Assembly (NCBI GenBank): GCA_018883285.1 | Contig: VEQJ01000069.1 | Span: forward strand, 1-6,461 | Reading direction: 5' to 3' | Length of the DNA: 6,461 nt | Source of the DNA: Alphaproteobacteria bacterium | GTDB taxonomy: Bacteria; Pseudomonadota; Alphaproteobacteria; CAISOG01 | In this document: positions 1 to 5,533 of the stretch, piece after piece | Numbering within the stretch: the first letter of the stretch is position 1 | Layout of the letters: the number at the start of each line of letters is the position of its first letter | The notes under the pieces: generated by a model | Database searches by the model: none | Seen by the model: only the letters and a program-made list of their open reading frames with translations | Told to the model about the DNA's origin: nothing | Program-made: the position numbers and the translations under genes

Positions 1-849
1 GCCCAGGATGGCCTACATTTTTTCAACTTCCGTACCGACCGCTGCGTCGAAATGTGGGAGGCACTGCTGAAACAGGATTTTGCCGCCGACGGCTTTACCC
101 GCCCCGCCCTGATAAATTTTTGCAGCGCGGTTGGCATGGCCTTGTATTCTGAGGATCTGAAGCTGACTGAGCGTTATCCATCGCTGTCACCGCTGCCACC
201 GCTAGAAAACACCCTGGCGCAGGTGGTGTCGAGCAGCGGCTTGCGGCAGTTGCACACCGCCGAGACCGAAAAGTACCCGCATGTGACCTATTATTTCAAT
301 GGGATGCGGCGCCAGGCCTTTGAGGGGGAACAATGGATTTTGGTGGATTCACCGCGCGATGTTGAAACCTATAATCAAAAACCCGCGATGTCGGCGGCGG
401 GCGTGACCCAGGTGGCGCTTGATGGCCTAGCCAGCGGCGATTATGCGCTGGTGGTAATCAACTACGCCAACCCCGATATGGTGGGGCATACCGGCGTTCT
501 GCACGCAACTGTTGAGGCGGTGGAACGGGTGGATGCAGAATTGGGCAAGGTGGTGGCCGCCACCATGCAACAGGGCGGCGTGGTGATCATTGTCGCCGAT
601 CATGGCAACGCCGATACCATGGTTACCAATGGTTCCCCCTCCACCAGCCACAGCATGGCCAGGGTTCCCTGTATCCTGGTGGATGACCAGCATCGTTTTG
701 CCTTGCAGGCCGCCTATGCAACCGATCAAAAGGCCAGCGCCGATAACCCCGCCCGCCTGGCCGATGTTGCCCCAACCGTGCTATCCATCCTGAATCTGCC
801 AATTCCTACCGAGATGACTGGCCGCATGCTGTGCACCCGATCGCAATAA
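1..849 (+). CDS. gpmI: 2,3-bisphosphoglycerate-independent phosphoglycerate mutase, C-terminal part (cut by left edge)
   Basis: Cytosolic glycolytic/gluconeogenic enzyme that interconverts 3- and 2-phosphoglycerate through a phosphoserine intermediate, using two Mn ions. The frame is open from base 1, and about 282 of the family's usual ~510 residues are present. The first residues read DGLHFFNFRTDR, the family's conserved FFNFRxDR block. Further on are AETEKYPHVTYYFNG, NPDMVGHTG and ADHGNADTM. By analogy with the Bacillus enzyme, metal ligands visible here are Asp (475-477) and His (487-489) of NPDMVGH, the Asp-His pair of ADHGN (598-603), and the His of TSHS (649-651). The catalytic Ser and the first Asp ligand lie in the missing N-terminal part. 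The usual THTxNPVP stretch is slightly altered to TSHSMARVP. The internal ATG at 52 is not the real start, because homology continues upstream of it. The gene ends in TAA, with no clear terminator after it. Confidence 0.97.
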   Translation, partial: AQDGLHFFNFRTDRCVEMWEALLKQDFAADGFTRPALINFCSAVGMALYSEDLKLTERYPSLSPLPPLENTLAQVVSSSGLRQLHTAETEKYPHVTYYFNGMRRQAFEGEQWILVDSPRDVETYNQKPAMSAAGVTQVALDGLASGDYALVVINYANPDMVGHTGVLHATVEAVERVDAELGKVVAATMQQGGVVIIVADHGNADTMVTNGSPSTSHSMARVPCILVDDQHRFALQAAYATDQKASADNPARLADVAPTVLSILNLPIPTEMTGRMLCTRSQ

Positions 850-1136
850 GGCGGCCAGCACACGCCCCTTCCCCCTGTGCCCCGCCCTATCCTGCCCTAA
901 AACGGCGGGCAATCATGGCCAACCATGCGTAACAATCTTTAGACGCTGGCAGAACATCCGCAACAAAACAAAATCGAATAATCTTAAAAAAATTTTAACA
1001 GGTTTTTATCATCATGACGCGGTAAAGAATGACTACCCAAAGCTGTTGGCTTAGGCTATGACAACAGGGTGCATCTGTCGTTCTGAACAGGTTGCCTGGT
1101 GCCCGTGGGGCGTTGGGATGAACGAATCCATTATTT
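850..1136. other. Intergenic region between gpmI and ctpA, with AT-rich core
   Basis: This 287-base stretch has no convincing gene on either strand. Its first part (850-910) is C-rich and contains CCCGCC (881-886) pairing with GGCGGG (904-909) across a 17-base loop, and a small CATGG/CCATG hairpin at 914-927. Neither is followed by a T run, so neither is a convincing terminator for gpmI. Bases 961-1010 are AT-rich and include a perfect A/T palindrome, TTAAAAAAATTTTAA, at 984-998. That kind of A-tract can bend DNA or act as an UP element. The promoter for the ctpA cluster probably lies between about 980 and 1130, but I could not find a -35/-10 pair with good spacing. The long gap suggests that ctpA has its own promoter rather than reading through from gpmI. 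Confidence 0.6.
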
Positions 1137-2570
1137 GTGAGAGTTATTGTGACATCAAATCTTTTTCGTTTTGTGCTGGTCTTGGCGTTGGTTGCGGGTC
1201 TGGCGGTTCATCCGGCATCGGCCAATGATGCGCCATCCAAAAAGCCCGCCACTGGCAATGCCGATTTGTACGAGCAACTGAACCTGTTTGGCGATGTGTA
1301 CAATAAGGTGCGGGATGATTACGTTGAGGAAGTGACCGATAAGAAATTGATGGAAAACGCCATCAACGGCATGTTAGTATCCCTGGATCCCCATTCCAGC
1401 TATATGAACGAAGACGATTTTCGTGACATGCAGGTGCAAACTCGTGGCAGCTTTGGGGGATTAGGCCTGGAGGTCACGCAGGATAACGGCCTGGTTAAGG
1501 TGGTGTCGCCAATTGATGATACCCCCGCGGCAAAGGCTGGCTTGCAACCTGGCGACCTGATTACCCATTTGGATGGCCAACCCGTGATGGGAATGGGGCT
1601 GAACGATGCGGTGGAAAAAATGCGTGGCCAGCCTGGCAGCACGATTAAACTAAGCATTCGGCGTGGTACCAAGGAACCTTTTGACGTTACCCTGACCCGC
1701 GCGGTTATCAAAATTGTGTCGGTGCGGTCACGGATGATTCAGGATGTCGGCTATCTGCGCGTGACCGTCTTTAATGAACAGACCGAATCGGGGGTCAGAA
1801 AGGCCGCCGAGGAATTAAAAAGCCATAACAAAAACGGCCTGACCGGTTTGGTGCTGGATCTGCGCAACAATCCTGGTGGCCTGTTGGATCAGGCGGTCAG
1901 CGTGTCGGACGACTTTTTGGATGCGGGGGAGATTGTGTCGACCCGTGGCCGTAAAAAAGAGGAGGGGCAGCGCTTTTTCGCCAAACCAGGCGAGCTGTTT
2001 CCGAATGTTCCCATGGTGGTGTTGATTAACGGCGGGTCGGCCTCAGCCGCCGAAATTGTCGCGGGCGCGTTGCAGGATCATCATCGCGCCGTGGTGGTGG
2101 GCAGCAAGTCTTTTGGTAAGGGTTCGGTGCAAACCGTTATCCCCCTGCCTGGTCATGGCGCCATGCGGTTGACCACCGCCCGCTACTACACCCCATCTGG
2201 CCGTTCGATTCAAAACACGGGGATTGAGCCAGACATCATCGTTCCGCCCGCCAAAGTGGAATTGGTGGATGAATCCAAACGCAAACGCGAAGCCGATTTG
2301 CCAGGCGCCCTGAACAACGATCAGCTGAAAACTCAGCTGAAAGAGGGTGGCAGCAAGGGTGATAGCAAGGATAGCGGCGCCAGCAAGGCTACGCCCGCGG
2401 ATGATGCGCCCGCCGCCCAGGATAACAGCGGCGCCAAGGACGCTGAGGATTATCAGCTGTCACGGGCGGTCGATCTGTTGCGGGGTTTGTCAAAATTCCA
2501 ACAAGTGAATGGCACTTCCCCAAGTGCTGCCAAGCCCAACGCATCGTCGTCGCCATCGGCACAACCCTAA
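1137..2570 (+). CDS. ctpA: S41 family carboxyl-terminal processing protease (CtpA/Prc type), secreted
   Basis: Periplasmic serine protease that trims or degrades proteins from their C-termini. Residues 1-29 form a signal peptide: a short basic start, a hydrophobic core (VLVLALVAGLAV) and an AxA-type cleavage site at ASA/ND. A helical N-terminal region with DPHSSYM (84-90) is followed by a PDZ domain (about 103-187, GGLGLEV loop) and the S41 domain (about 190-372). DLRNNPGG is at 241-248, and the GSASAAE and FGKGSVQ motifs place the Ser/Lys/Gln triad at S303, K328 and Q332. The 25-residue Ser-Lys spacing matches E. coli Prc and B. subtilis CtpB. The tail holds a Ser/Lys/Asp/Ala-rich stretch (about 400-436), a conserved-looking helix (YQLSRAVDLLRGL) and a Ser/Pro end. 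The start is uncertain: GTG 1137 gives 477 residues, while GTG 1149 (473 residues) has a better-placed weak ribosome site (GAGAG, 1139-1143). It is the first gene of a tight three-gene cluster. Confidence 0.95.
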   Translation: MRVIVTSNLFRFVLVLALVAGLAVHPASANDAPSKKPATGNADLYEQLNLFGDVYNKVRDDYVEEVTDKKLMENAINGMLVSLDPHSSYMNEDDFRDMQVQTRGSFGGLGLEVTQDNGLVKVVSPIDDTPAAKAGLQPGDLITHLDGQPVMGMGLNDAVEKMRGQPGSTIKLSIRRGTKEPFDVTLTRAVIKIVSVRSRMIQDVGYLRVTVFNEQTESGVRKAAEELKSHNKNGLTGLVLDLRNNPGGLLDQAVSVSDDFLDAGEIVSTRGRKKEEGQRFFAKPGELFPNVPMVVLINGGSASAAEIVAGALQDHHRAVVVGSKSFGKGSVQTVIPLPGHGAMRLTTARYYTPSGRSIQNTGIEPDIIVPPAKVELVDESKRKREADLPGALNNDQLKTQLKEGGSKGDSKDSGASKATPADDAPAAQDNSGAKDAEDYQLSRAVDLLRGLSKFQQVNGTSPSAAKPNASSSPSAQP

Positions 2571-2576
2571 CAGCAG

Positions 2577-3731
2577 GTGGCCATGGCGGGCGATACCAAA
2601 AAGTCTGGTCAACACCGACGCGCTGATACGTCCTTAGTCAGGCGACCGCCTAATCCTGCGCGTTGGCCGCAACGACTTATTCTGATTAACCTGTTGCTGT
2701 GGGCAGGGGCGGCGTTTTGGATCCAGATGGGTAAGGATGCCACGCTGGCGCGCCGCCAACTGGCGATACCCATGGCGTTGGTAGAGGTTCCGCCAGAGCT
2801 GATCCAGCAAGGGGTTCAAGAAATTAACCGCACCCGTGAAGAGGTGGCCAAGATCAACAGCACGGCCGAACGCGATTTGCCCTGGCACAAATACGCCGCC
2901 CCCTTTGATGTTAAGGATACGCGCCCCAAGATTGCCGTGCTGGTCAACGGCCTGGGGCTGCAGCATGAAATGACCCAACAGATGCTGCAATCTCTGCCCG
3001 CTGGTGTTACCCTGGGATTTTCCAGCTATGGCCGCCAGCTGAAAGAATGGTTGGGTTTTACCCGCGGCCAACGGCGGGAGGTGGTGTTAAGCCTGCCCCT
3101 ACAAAGCTCCGCCCAAGCAAATCCACGCGAATCAAAGCGGTCAGAGGATGCAGGCCCCTTTGCCCTGGGCGCCGACCTGACCCCTATGCAGAATATCGGA
3201 CGGCTTGATTGGTTGTTGGAACGGGGTGAGGGGGCGGTAGGGCTGATGCCCAATGCGAATGAGGCCTTTTGGCAAGACAGCGAGGCCGCCGACACCCTTT
3301 TATCCAGCCTGCGTGAGCGCGGCTATTTGTTGGCAACCCCCACGGCCACAGTGGTGCAAAGCAGTTTAGCCGCGGGGGTACCCACCGCCAGCCTGACCGT
3401 TGCCCTGGATCAACCTGTTGATGAGGCGACGCTGAACAGCCAGCTGCAGCGCGTGGAATCGACCGCCAAGGCTGAGGGGGCGGCAGCCATCAGCTTACCC
3501 GCCTACCCCGCCCTGCTGGCACCGCTTAATGCCTGGATCGCCAAACTTGCTGACCGCGGCTTTGCCCTGGTTCCCCTTAGTGCGGTGACGGAGCAACGCA
3601 CCGCCATCAATCCGCCCGCGGCAGCACCTGCACCCTCCCCTGCGGCTACTACCGCGGCTGAGAAACAGGCGGCGCCCGCCAAAACCAATACCGCCAAGCC
3701 TGCCCCAGCTTCTGACAAGTCGAAACACTAA
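2577..3731 (+). CDS. Divergent polysaccharide deacetylase family protein (YibQ-like), membrane-anchored, probably catalytically inactive
   Basis: A basic cytoplasmic start (1-33, many Arg/Lys) leads into one hydrophobic segment (about 34-50, LILINLLLWAGAAFWIQ), so the rest should face the periplasm. Residues 72-98 are a charged, probably helical linker. The NodB-like barrel of the divergent polysaccharide deacetylase family (Pfam Polysacc_deac_2, formerly DUF610) covers about 116-337, opening with RPKIAVLVNGLGL and ending with RGFALVPLSAV. An Ala/Pro/Lys-rich tail (346-384) looks disordered. Compared with E. coli YibQ-type proteins, the usual Asp-Asp (IDDLG) is Asn-Gly, the NHMGS-like motif is MPNANE (224-229), and the late GHP is SLP (306-308). 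The expected ligands are therefore gone and a non-enzymatic role is likely. GTG 2577 starts 6 bases after ctpA; ATG 2583 is an alternative, with AGGTGG at 2575-2580 too close for ideal use. Co-transcription with ctpA is almost certain. Its substrate is unknown. Confidence 0.88.
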   Translation: MAMAGDTKKSGQHRRADTSLVRRPPNPARWPQRLILINLLLWAGAAFWIQMGKDATLARRQLAIPMALVEVPPELIQQGVQEINRTREEVAKINSTAERDLPWHKYAAPFDVKDTRPKIAVLVNGLGLQHEMTQQMLQSLPAGVTLGFSSYGRQLKEWLGFTRGQRREVVLSLPLQSSAQANPRESKRSEDAGPFALGADLTPMQNIGRLDWLLERGEGAVGLMPNANEAFWQDSEAADTLLSSLRERGYLLATPTATVVQSSLAAGVPTASLTVALDQPVDEATLNSQLQRVESTAKAEGAAAISLPAYPALLAPLNAWIAKLADRGFALVPLSAVTEQRTAINPPAAAPAPSPAATTAAEKQAAPAKTNTAKPAPASDKSKH

Positions 3732-3754
3732 CCGCCCTGGCTGATAAATCCCAA

Positions 3755-4300
3755 ATGACCAATCCGCAATTCCTTACGCTGGCCAACCCTGATGACCAGG
3801 CGATTGCCAAGGCCGAACGGTTGATTAACGGCCACCTCTACCGCCTGGGGGTCGGCATAGCCCTTCGCAACCGCCTCGGTCAAGTCTTTGTTGGCCAACG
3901 CAGCGATCAGTCCAGCACGGCTTGGCAAATGCCGCAGGGCGGTTTGGATGATGGCGAAAGCCCGTTGCAAGCCCTGTGGCGCGAGCTGAAGGAGGAGGTG
4001 GGGATTGATGCCAGCCAGGCACGATTGGTGGCGATGCATCCCGAATGGCTGCATTACGACTTAACACCCGATCTGATTGGACGATTGTGGAACAGCCGCT
4101 ATCAAGGGCAATGCCAGCGTTGGTTTGCCCTGGATTTCATCGGCGAACCGCATGAGATTGCGATTGATGACAGCGCCACCGCCCCCGCCGAATTTCAGGC
4201 CTGGCGCTGGCAAGATATTGACGCGCTGCCCGACATTATTGTCGATTTTAAGCGCGATTTGTATGGCACGCTTAGAGATTGGCTGGCGCAGCTGTCATAG
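3755..4300 (+). CDS. rppH: RNA pyrophosphohydrolase, Nudix hydrolase family (RppH)
   Basis: Cytosolic enzyme that removes pyrophosphate from 5'-triphosphate RNA, the step that opens mRNA to 5'-end-dependent decay. The Nudix box GX5EX7REUXEEXGU is complete at residues 62-84 (GGLDDGE, then RELKEEVGI), preceded by the RppH-typical AWQMPQGG. Other family marks are YRLGVGIALRNRLGQVFVGQR (29-49, beginning the fold), YDL (101-103), YQGQCQRWF (116-124, usually GQKQRWF, so Lys is Cys here), the EFQAWRW block (146-152) and PDIIVDFKRDLY (159-170). At 181 residues it is a little long. The fold begins near residue 29, so the first ~25 residues are an unusual extension. No good ribosome site precedes ATG 3755, and TTG 3821 is a possible later start. 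It lies 23 bases after the YibQ-like gene and is probably the last gene of that transcript. Its last 29 bases overlap pyrD on the other strand. Confidence 0.93.
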   Translation: MTNPQFLTLANPDDQAIAKAERLINGHLYRLGVGIALRNRLGQVFVGQRSDQSSTAWQMPQGGLDDGESPLQALWRELKEEVGIDASQARLVAMHPEWLHYDLTPDLIGRLWNSRYQGQCQRWFALDFIGEPHEIAIDDSATAPAEFQAWRWQDIDALPDIIVDFKRDLYGTLRDWLAQLS

Positions 4301-5366
4301 CGGCCTTATCCTGCGCCAGCAAGGCGGGCAGCAGGCCAGCGTTATAGATAAGCCCAGTATAAAGCTGAATCAGGGTGGCGCCCGCATCAAATTTGGCCTG
4401 CGCATCGGCGGCGCTGCTGACTCCCCCCACCCCAATAATCGGCATCTTTGCCCCCGCCATACGGCGGGCAGCGGCCAGCATTTGCGTCGATAACGGCATC
4501 AGCGGTGCACCGCTCAGCCCCCCCTGTTGCGCCAGGGTTACGGACGCGGCCTGCAGCCCCTCCGGCCGACTGATGGTGGTGTTCCCAACAATCAGCCCAT
4601 CGATATTCAGCTCCAACGACAGCTCGACCAATTCGGCCAATTCGGGCAAGGTCAGGTCGGGAGCAATTTTCAGCAGCAGGGGGGGCTTGCTAGGCGCCTG
4701 AGCCCGCGCCGCCAGCACGCTGGCCAACAGCGGTTGCAGGGCGGCTTTCGCCTGCCAAGCGCGCAGGCCAGGGGTGTTGGGCGATGAAATGTTGATAACC
4801 AGATAATCGGCCACACTTGCAAACCTCTGCACCCCGTCGGCATAGTCGCGCAGCGCCTGTTCCCCCTCACTGTCTTTATTCTTGCCCAAATTGACCCCAA
4901 CAATGCCATGAAAGCCGTGCTTGGCCGCCGCATCACGCCAATCGGCCAGGCGGCGATACACGACATCATGCCCCTGGCTGTTAAAACCGTAACGGTTGAT
5001 CATGCCGCGATCCTTGGGCAGGCGAAACACCCGTGGCCTTGGGTTGCCAGGTTGCGGCCGTGGGGTGACCGATCCAATTTCCACAAAACCAAACCCCAGG
5101 GCGAATAGGCCTGTTAAGGCTTCGGCATTCTTACTGAAACCCGCGGCCAACCCCACCCGATTGGGAAAATGGAGCCCTAGGCATGGGTAATGCCCCTCCC
5201 TTTCCTGCAATCCCGTTGGCAGCATCGACCAGGGCAGCATCCCAATGAGCTTTAGCGACAGGTGATGCGCGGCCTCAGGCGGCAATTGCCGTAACAGTGG
5301 CAGCGCGGCGGCATAGCCACGCCCTGGATCCACAGTTTTTGCAACTTTATTCCAAATTTTATTCAT
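4272..5366 (-). CDS. pyrD: Dihydroorotate dehydrogenase (quinone), class 2
   Basis: Inner-membrane-associated flavoenzyme that oxidises dihydroorotate to orotate and passes electrons to quinone, the fourth step of de novo UMP synthesis. The 364-residue length fits class 2. Residues 18-48 (YAAALPLLRQLPPEAAHHLS...) are the class 2 N-terminal helices that meet the membrane and quinone. The FMN barrel follows: FPNRVGLAAGFSKN (67-80), EIGSVTPRPQPGNPRPR (96-112), NRYGFNSQG (124-132), GVNLGKNK (157-164), NISSPNTPGLR (192-202), LLKIAPDL (231-238), GNTTISRP (261-268), GGLSGAPL (282-289) and IGVGGVSS (311-318). The catalytic base is Ser195, as in the E. coli NxSSPNTPGLR motif; a Ser rather than Cys here defines class 2. 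The start ATG fits family length, but no Shine-Dalgarno sequence precedes it. The gene is convergent with rppH (29-base overlap) and divergent from glnA. Confidence 0.97.
   Translation of the reverse strand: MNKIWNKVAKTVDPGRGYAAALPLLRQLPPEAAHHLSLKLIGMLPWSMLPTGLQEREGHYPCLGLHFPNRVGLAAGFSKNAEALTGLFALGFGFVEIGSVTPRPQPGNPRPRVFRLPKDRGMINRYGFNSQGHDVVYRRLADWRDAAAKHGFHGIVGVNLGKNKDSEGEQALRDYADGVQRFASVADYLVINISSPNTPGLRAWQAKAALQPLLASVLAARAQAPSKPPLLLKIAPDLTLPELAELVELSLELNIDGLIVGNTTISRPEGLQAASVTLAQQGGLSGAPLMPLSTQMLAAARRMAGAKMPIIGVGGVSSAADAQAKFDAGATLIQLYTGLIYNAGLLPALLAQDKAAMTAAPANL
4282..4320. repeat. Perfect 10-base inverted repeat in the rppH/pyrD convergent overlap; possible bidirectional 3'-end hairpin
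   Basis: GCTGGCGCAG (4282-4291) and CTGCGCCAGC (4311-4320) are exact reverse complements separated by 19 bases, which include the rppH stop codon. The pyrD stop lies 8 bases beyond the left arm. Either transcript could form a GC-rich stem at its 3' end. No T run follows on either strand, so this is not a classical intrinsic terminator; it could stabilise 3' ends or act in Rho-linked termination. The arms encode Leu-Ala-Gln with the same codons (CTG GCG CAG) in both genes, read on opposite strands. The symmetry might therefore partly reflect coding coincidence. Confidence 0.6.
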
Positions 5367-5374
5367 AAGATATT

Positions 5375-5383
5375 TTTATACCA
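5375..5383 (-). promoter_or_regulatory. Candidate extended -10 promoter element for pyrD
   Basis: Read on the minus strand, these bases are TGGTATAAA, that is TGn followed by a good -10 hexamer TATAAA (5375-5380). Transcription would be expected to begin about 7 bases on, near 5368, only a couple of bases before the pyrD ATG. That would leave a leaderless or almost leaderless mRNA, in keeping with the lack of a Shine-Dalgarno sequence. No good -35 box stands 17 bases upstream, though extended -10 promoters need it less. In such AT-rich DNA a chance match is quite possible. Confidence 0.3.
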
Positions 5384-5519
5384 GCTGCCAGATAATTTTA
5401 TTTTAATTTAGTTAAAAAATAAAAAATATAAAAATGACTTCTTGAAAAATGGTGCTTGCGATACCGCCTGCAACGTGCGATAGATATCTCTCTTGTGTGC
5501 CCCAACCCCTATTACTGTC

Positions 5520-5525
5520 AAGGAT
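5520..5525 (+). promoter_or_regulatory. Ribosome binding site that favours the second ATG of glnA
   Basis: AAGGAT stands 3 bases before ATG 5528 and 8 bases before ATG 5534, the two being in frame with each other. The longer distance is the normal one for ribosome binding, so 5534 is the preferred start. Using 5528 would only add Met-Thr. Confidence 0.55.
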
Positions 5526-5533
5526 TTATGACA

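Larger units (their letters stand above)
5367..5533. promoter_or_regulatory. AT-rich divergent intergenic region between pyrD and glnA
   Basis: This 167-base gap must hold the start signals of both pyrD (leftward) and glnA (rightward), since the two genes face away from each other. Bases 5384-5440 are almost wholly A and T, with long A and T runs and a small TTTTAA/TTAAAA inverted repeat (5401-5406 and 5412-5417). This is typical of a bent or easily melted promoter region. The part near glnA (5451-5520) is more balanced and carries TGCGATA twice (5457-5463 and 5476-5482). A weak sigma-70-like pair for glnA is TTGCGA (5456-5461) with GATAGA (5479-5484), 17 bases apart. I see no sigma-54 GG-N10-GC element and no paired NtrC site, although nitrogen control of glnA is common. 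Confidence 0.5.

Noticed and set aside
427..729. Antisense open frame inside gpmI, rich in His and Gly
   Set aside because: It is a shadow of the conserved gpmI coding sequence; its His/Gly content only reflects the opposite strand's codons.
881..927. CCCGCC/GGCGGG pairing and the CATGG/CCATG hairpin after gpmI as a terminator
   Set aside because: The first stem has only 6 pairs across a 17-base loop, the second only 5 pairs, and no T run follows either.
984..998. A/T palindrome as a replication origin element or integration site
   Set aside because: No DnaA boxes, repeats or integrase gene are nearby; a promoter-associated A-tract is the simpler reading.
1118..1240. ATG at 1118 as the ctpA start or a leader peptide
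   Set aside because: It is in a different frame from ctpA, and its reading shows no recognisable peptide; the GTG starts in the signal-peptide frame fit better.
3495..3728. Antisense open frames over the 3' end of the YibQ-like gene
   Set aside because: They are Gly/Ala/Arg-rich mirrors of the Ala/Pro-rich coding tail, with no family features or ribosome sites.
4077..4493. Plus-strand open frame running from rppH into pyrD
   Set aside because: It overlaps two clearly conserved genes in other frames and its product resembles nothing.
4679..4685. Run of seven G (seven C in pyrD) as a phase-variation slippery tract
   Set aside because: pyrD is a housekeeping gene and the run encodes Pro-Pro-Leu in the proper frame; a tract this short is not convincing.
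5451..5464. GGTGCTTGC as a sigma-54 -24/-12 promoter for glnA
   Set aside because: The GG to GC spacing is wrong; the required GC 10 bases after GG is absent.
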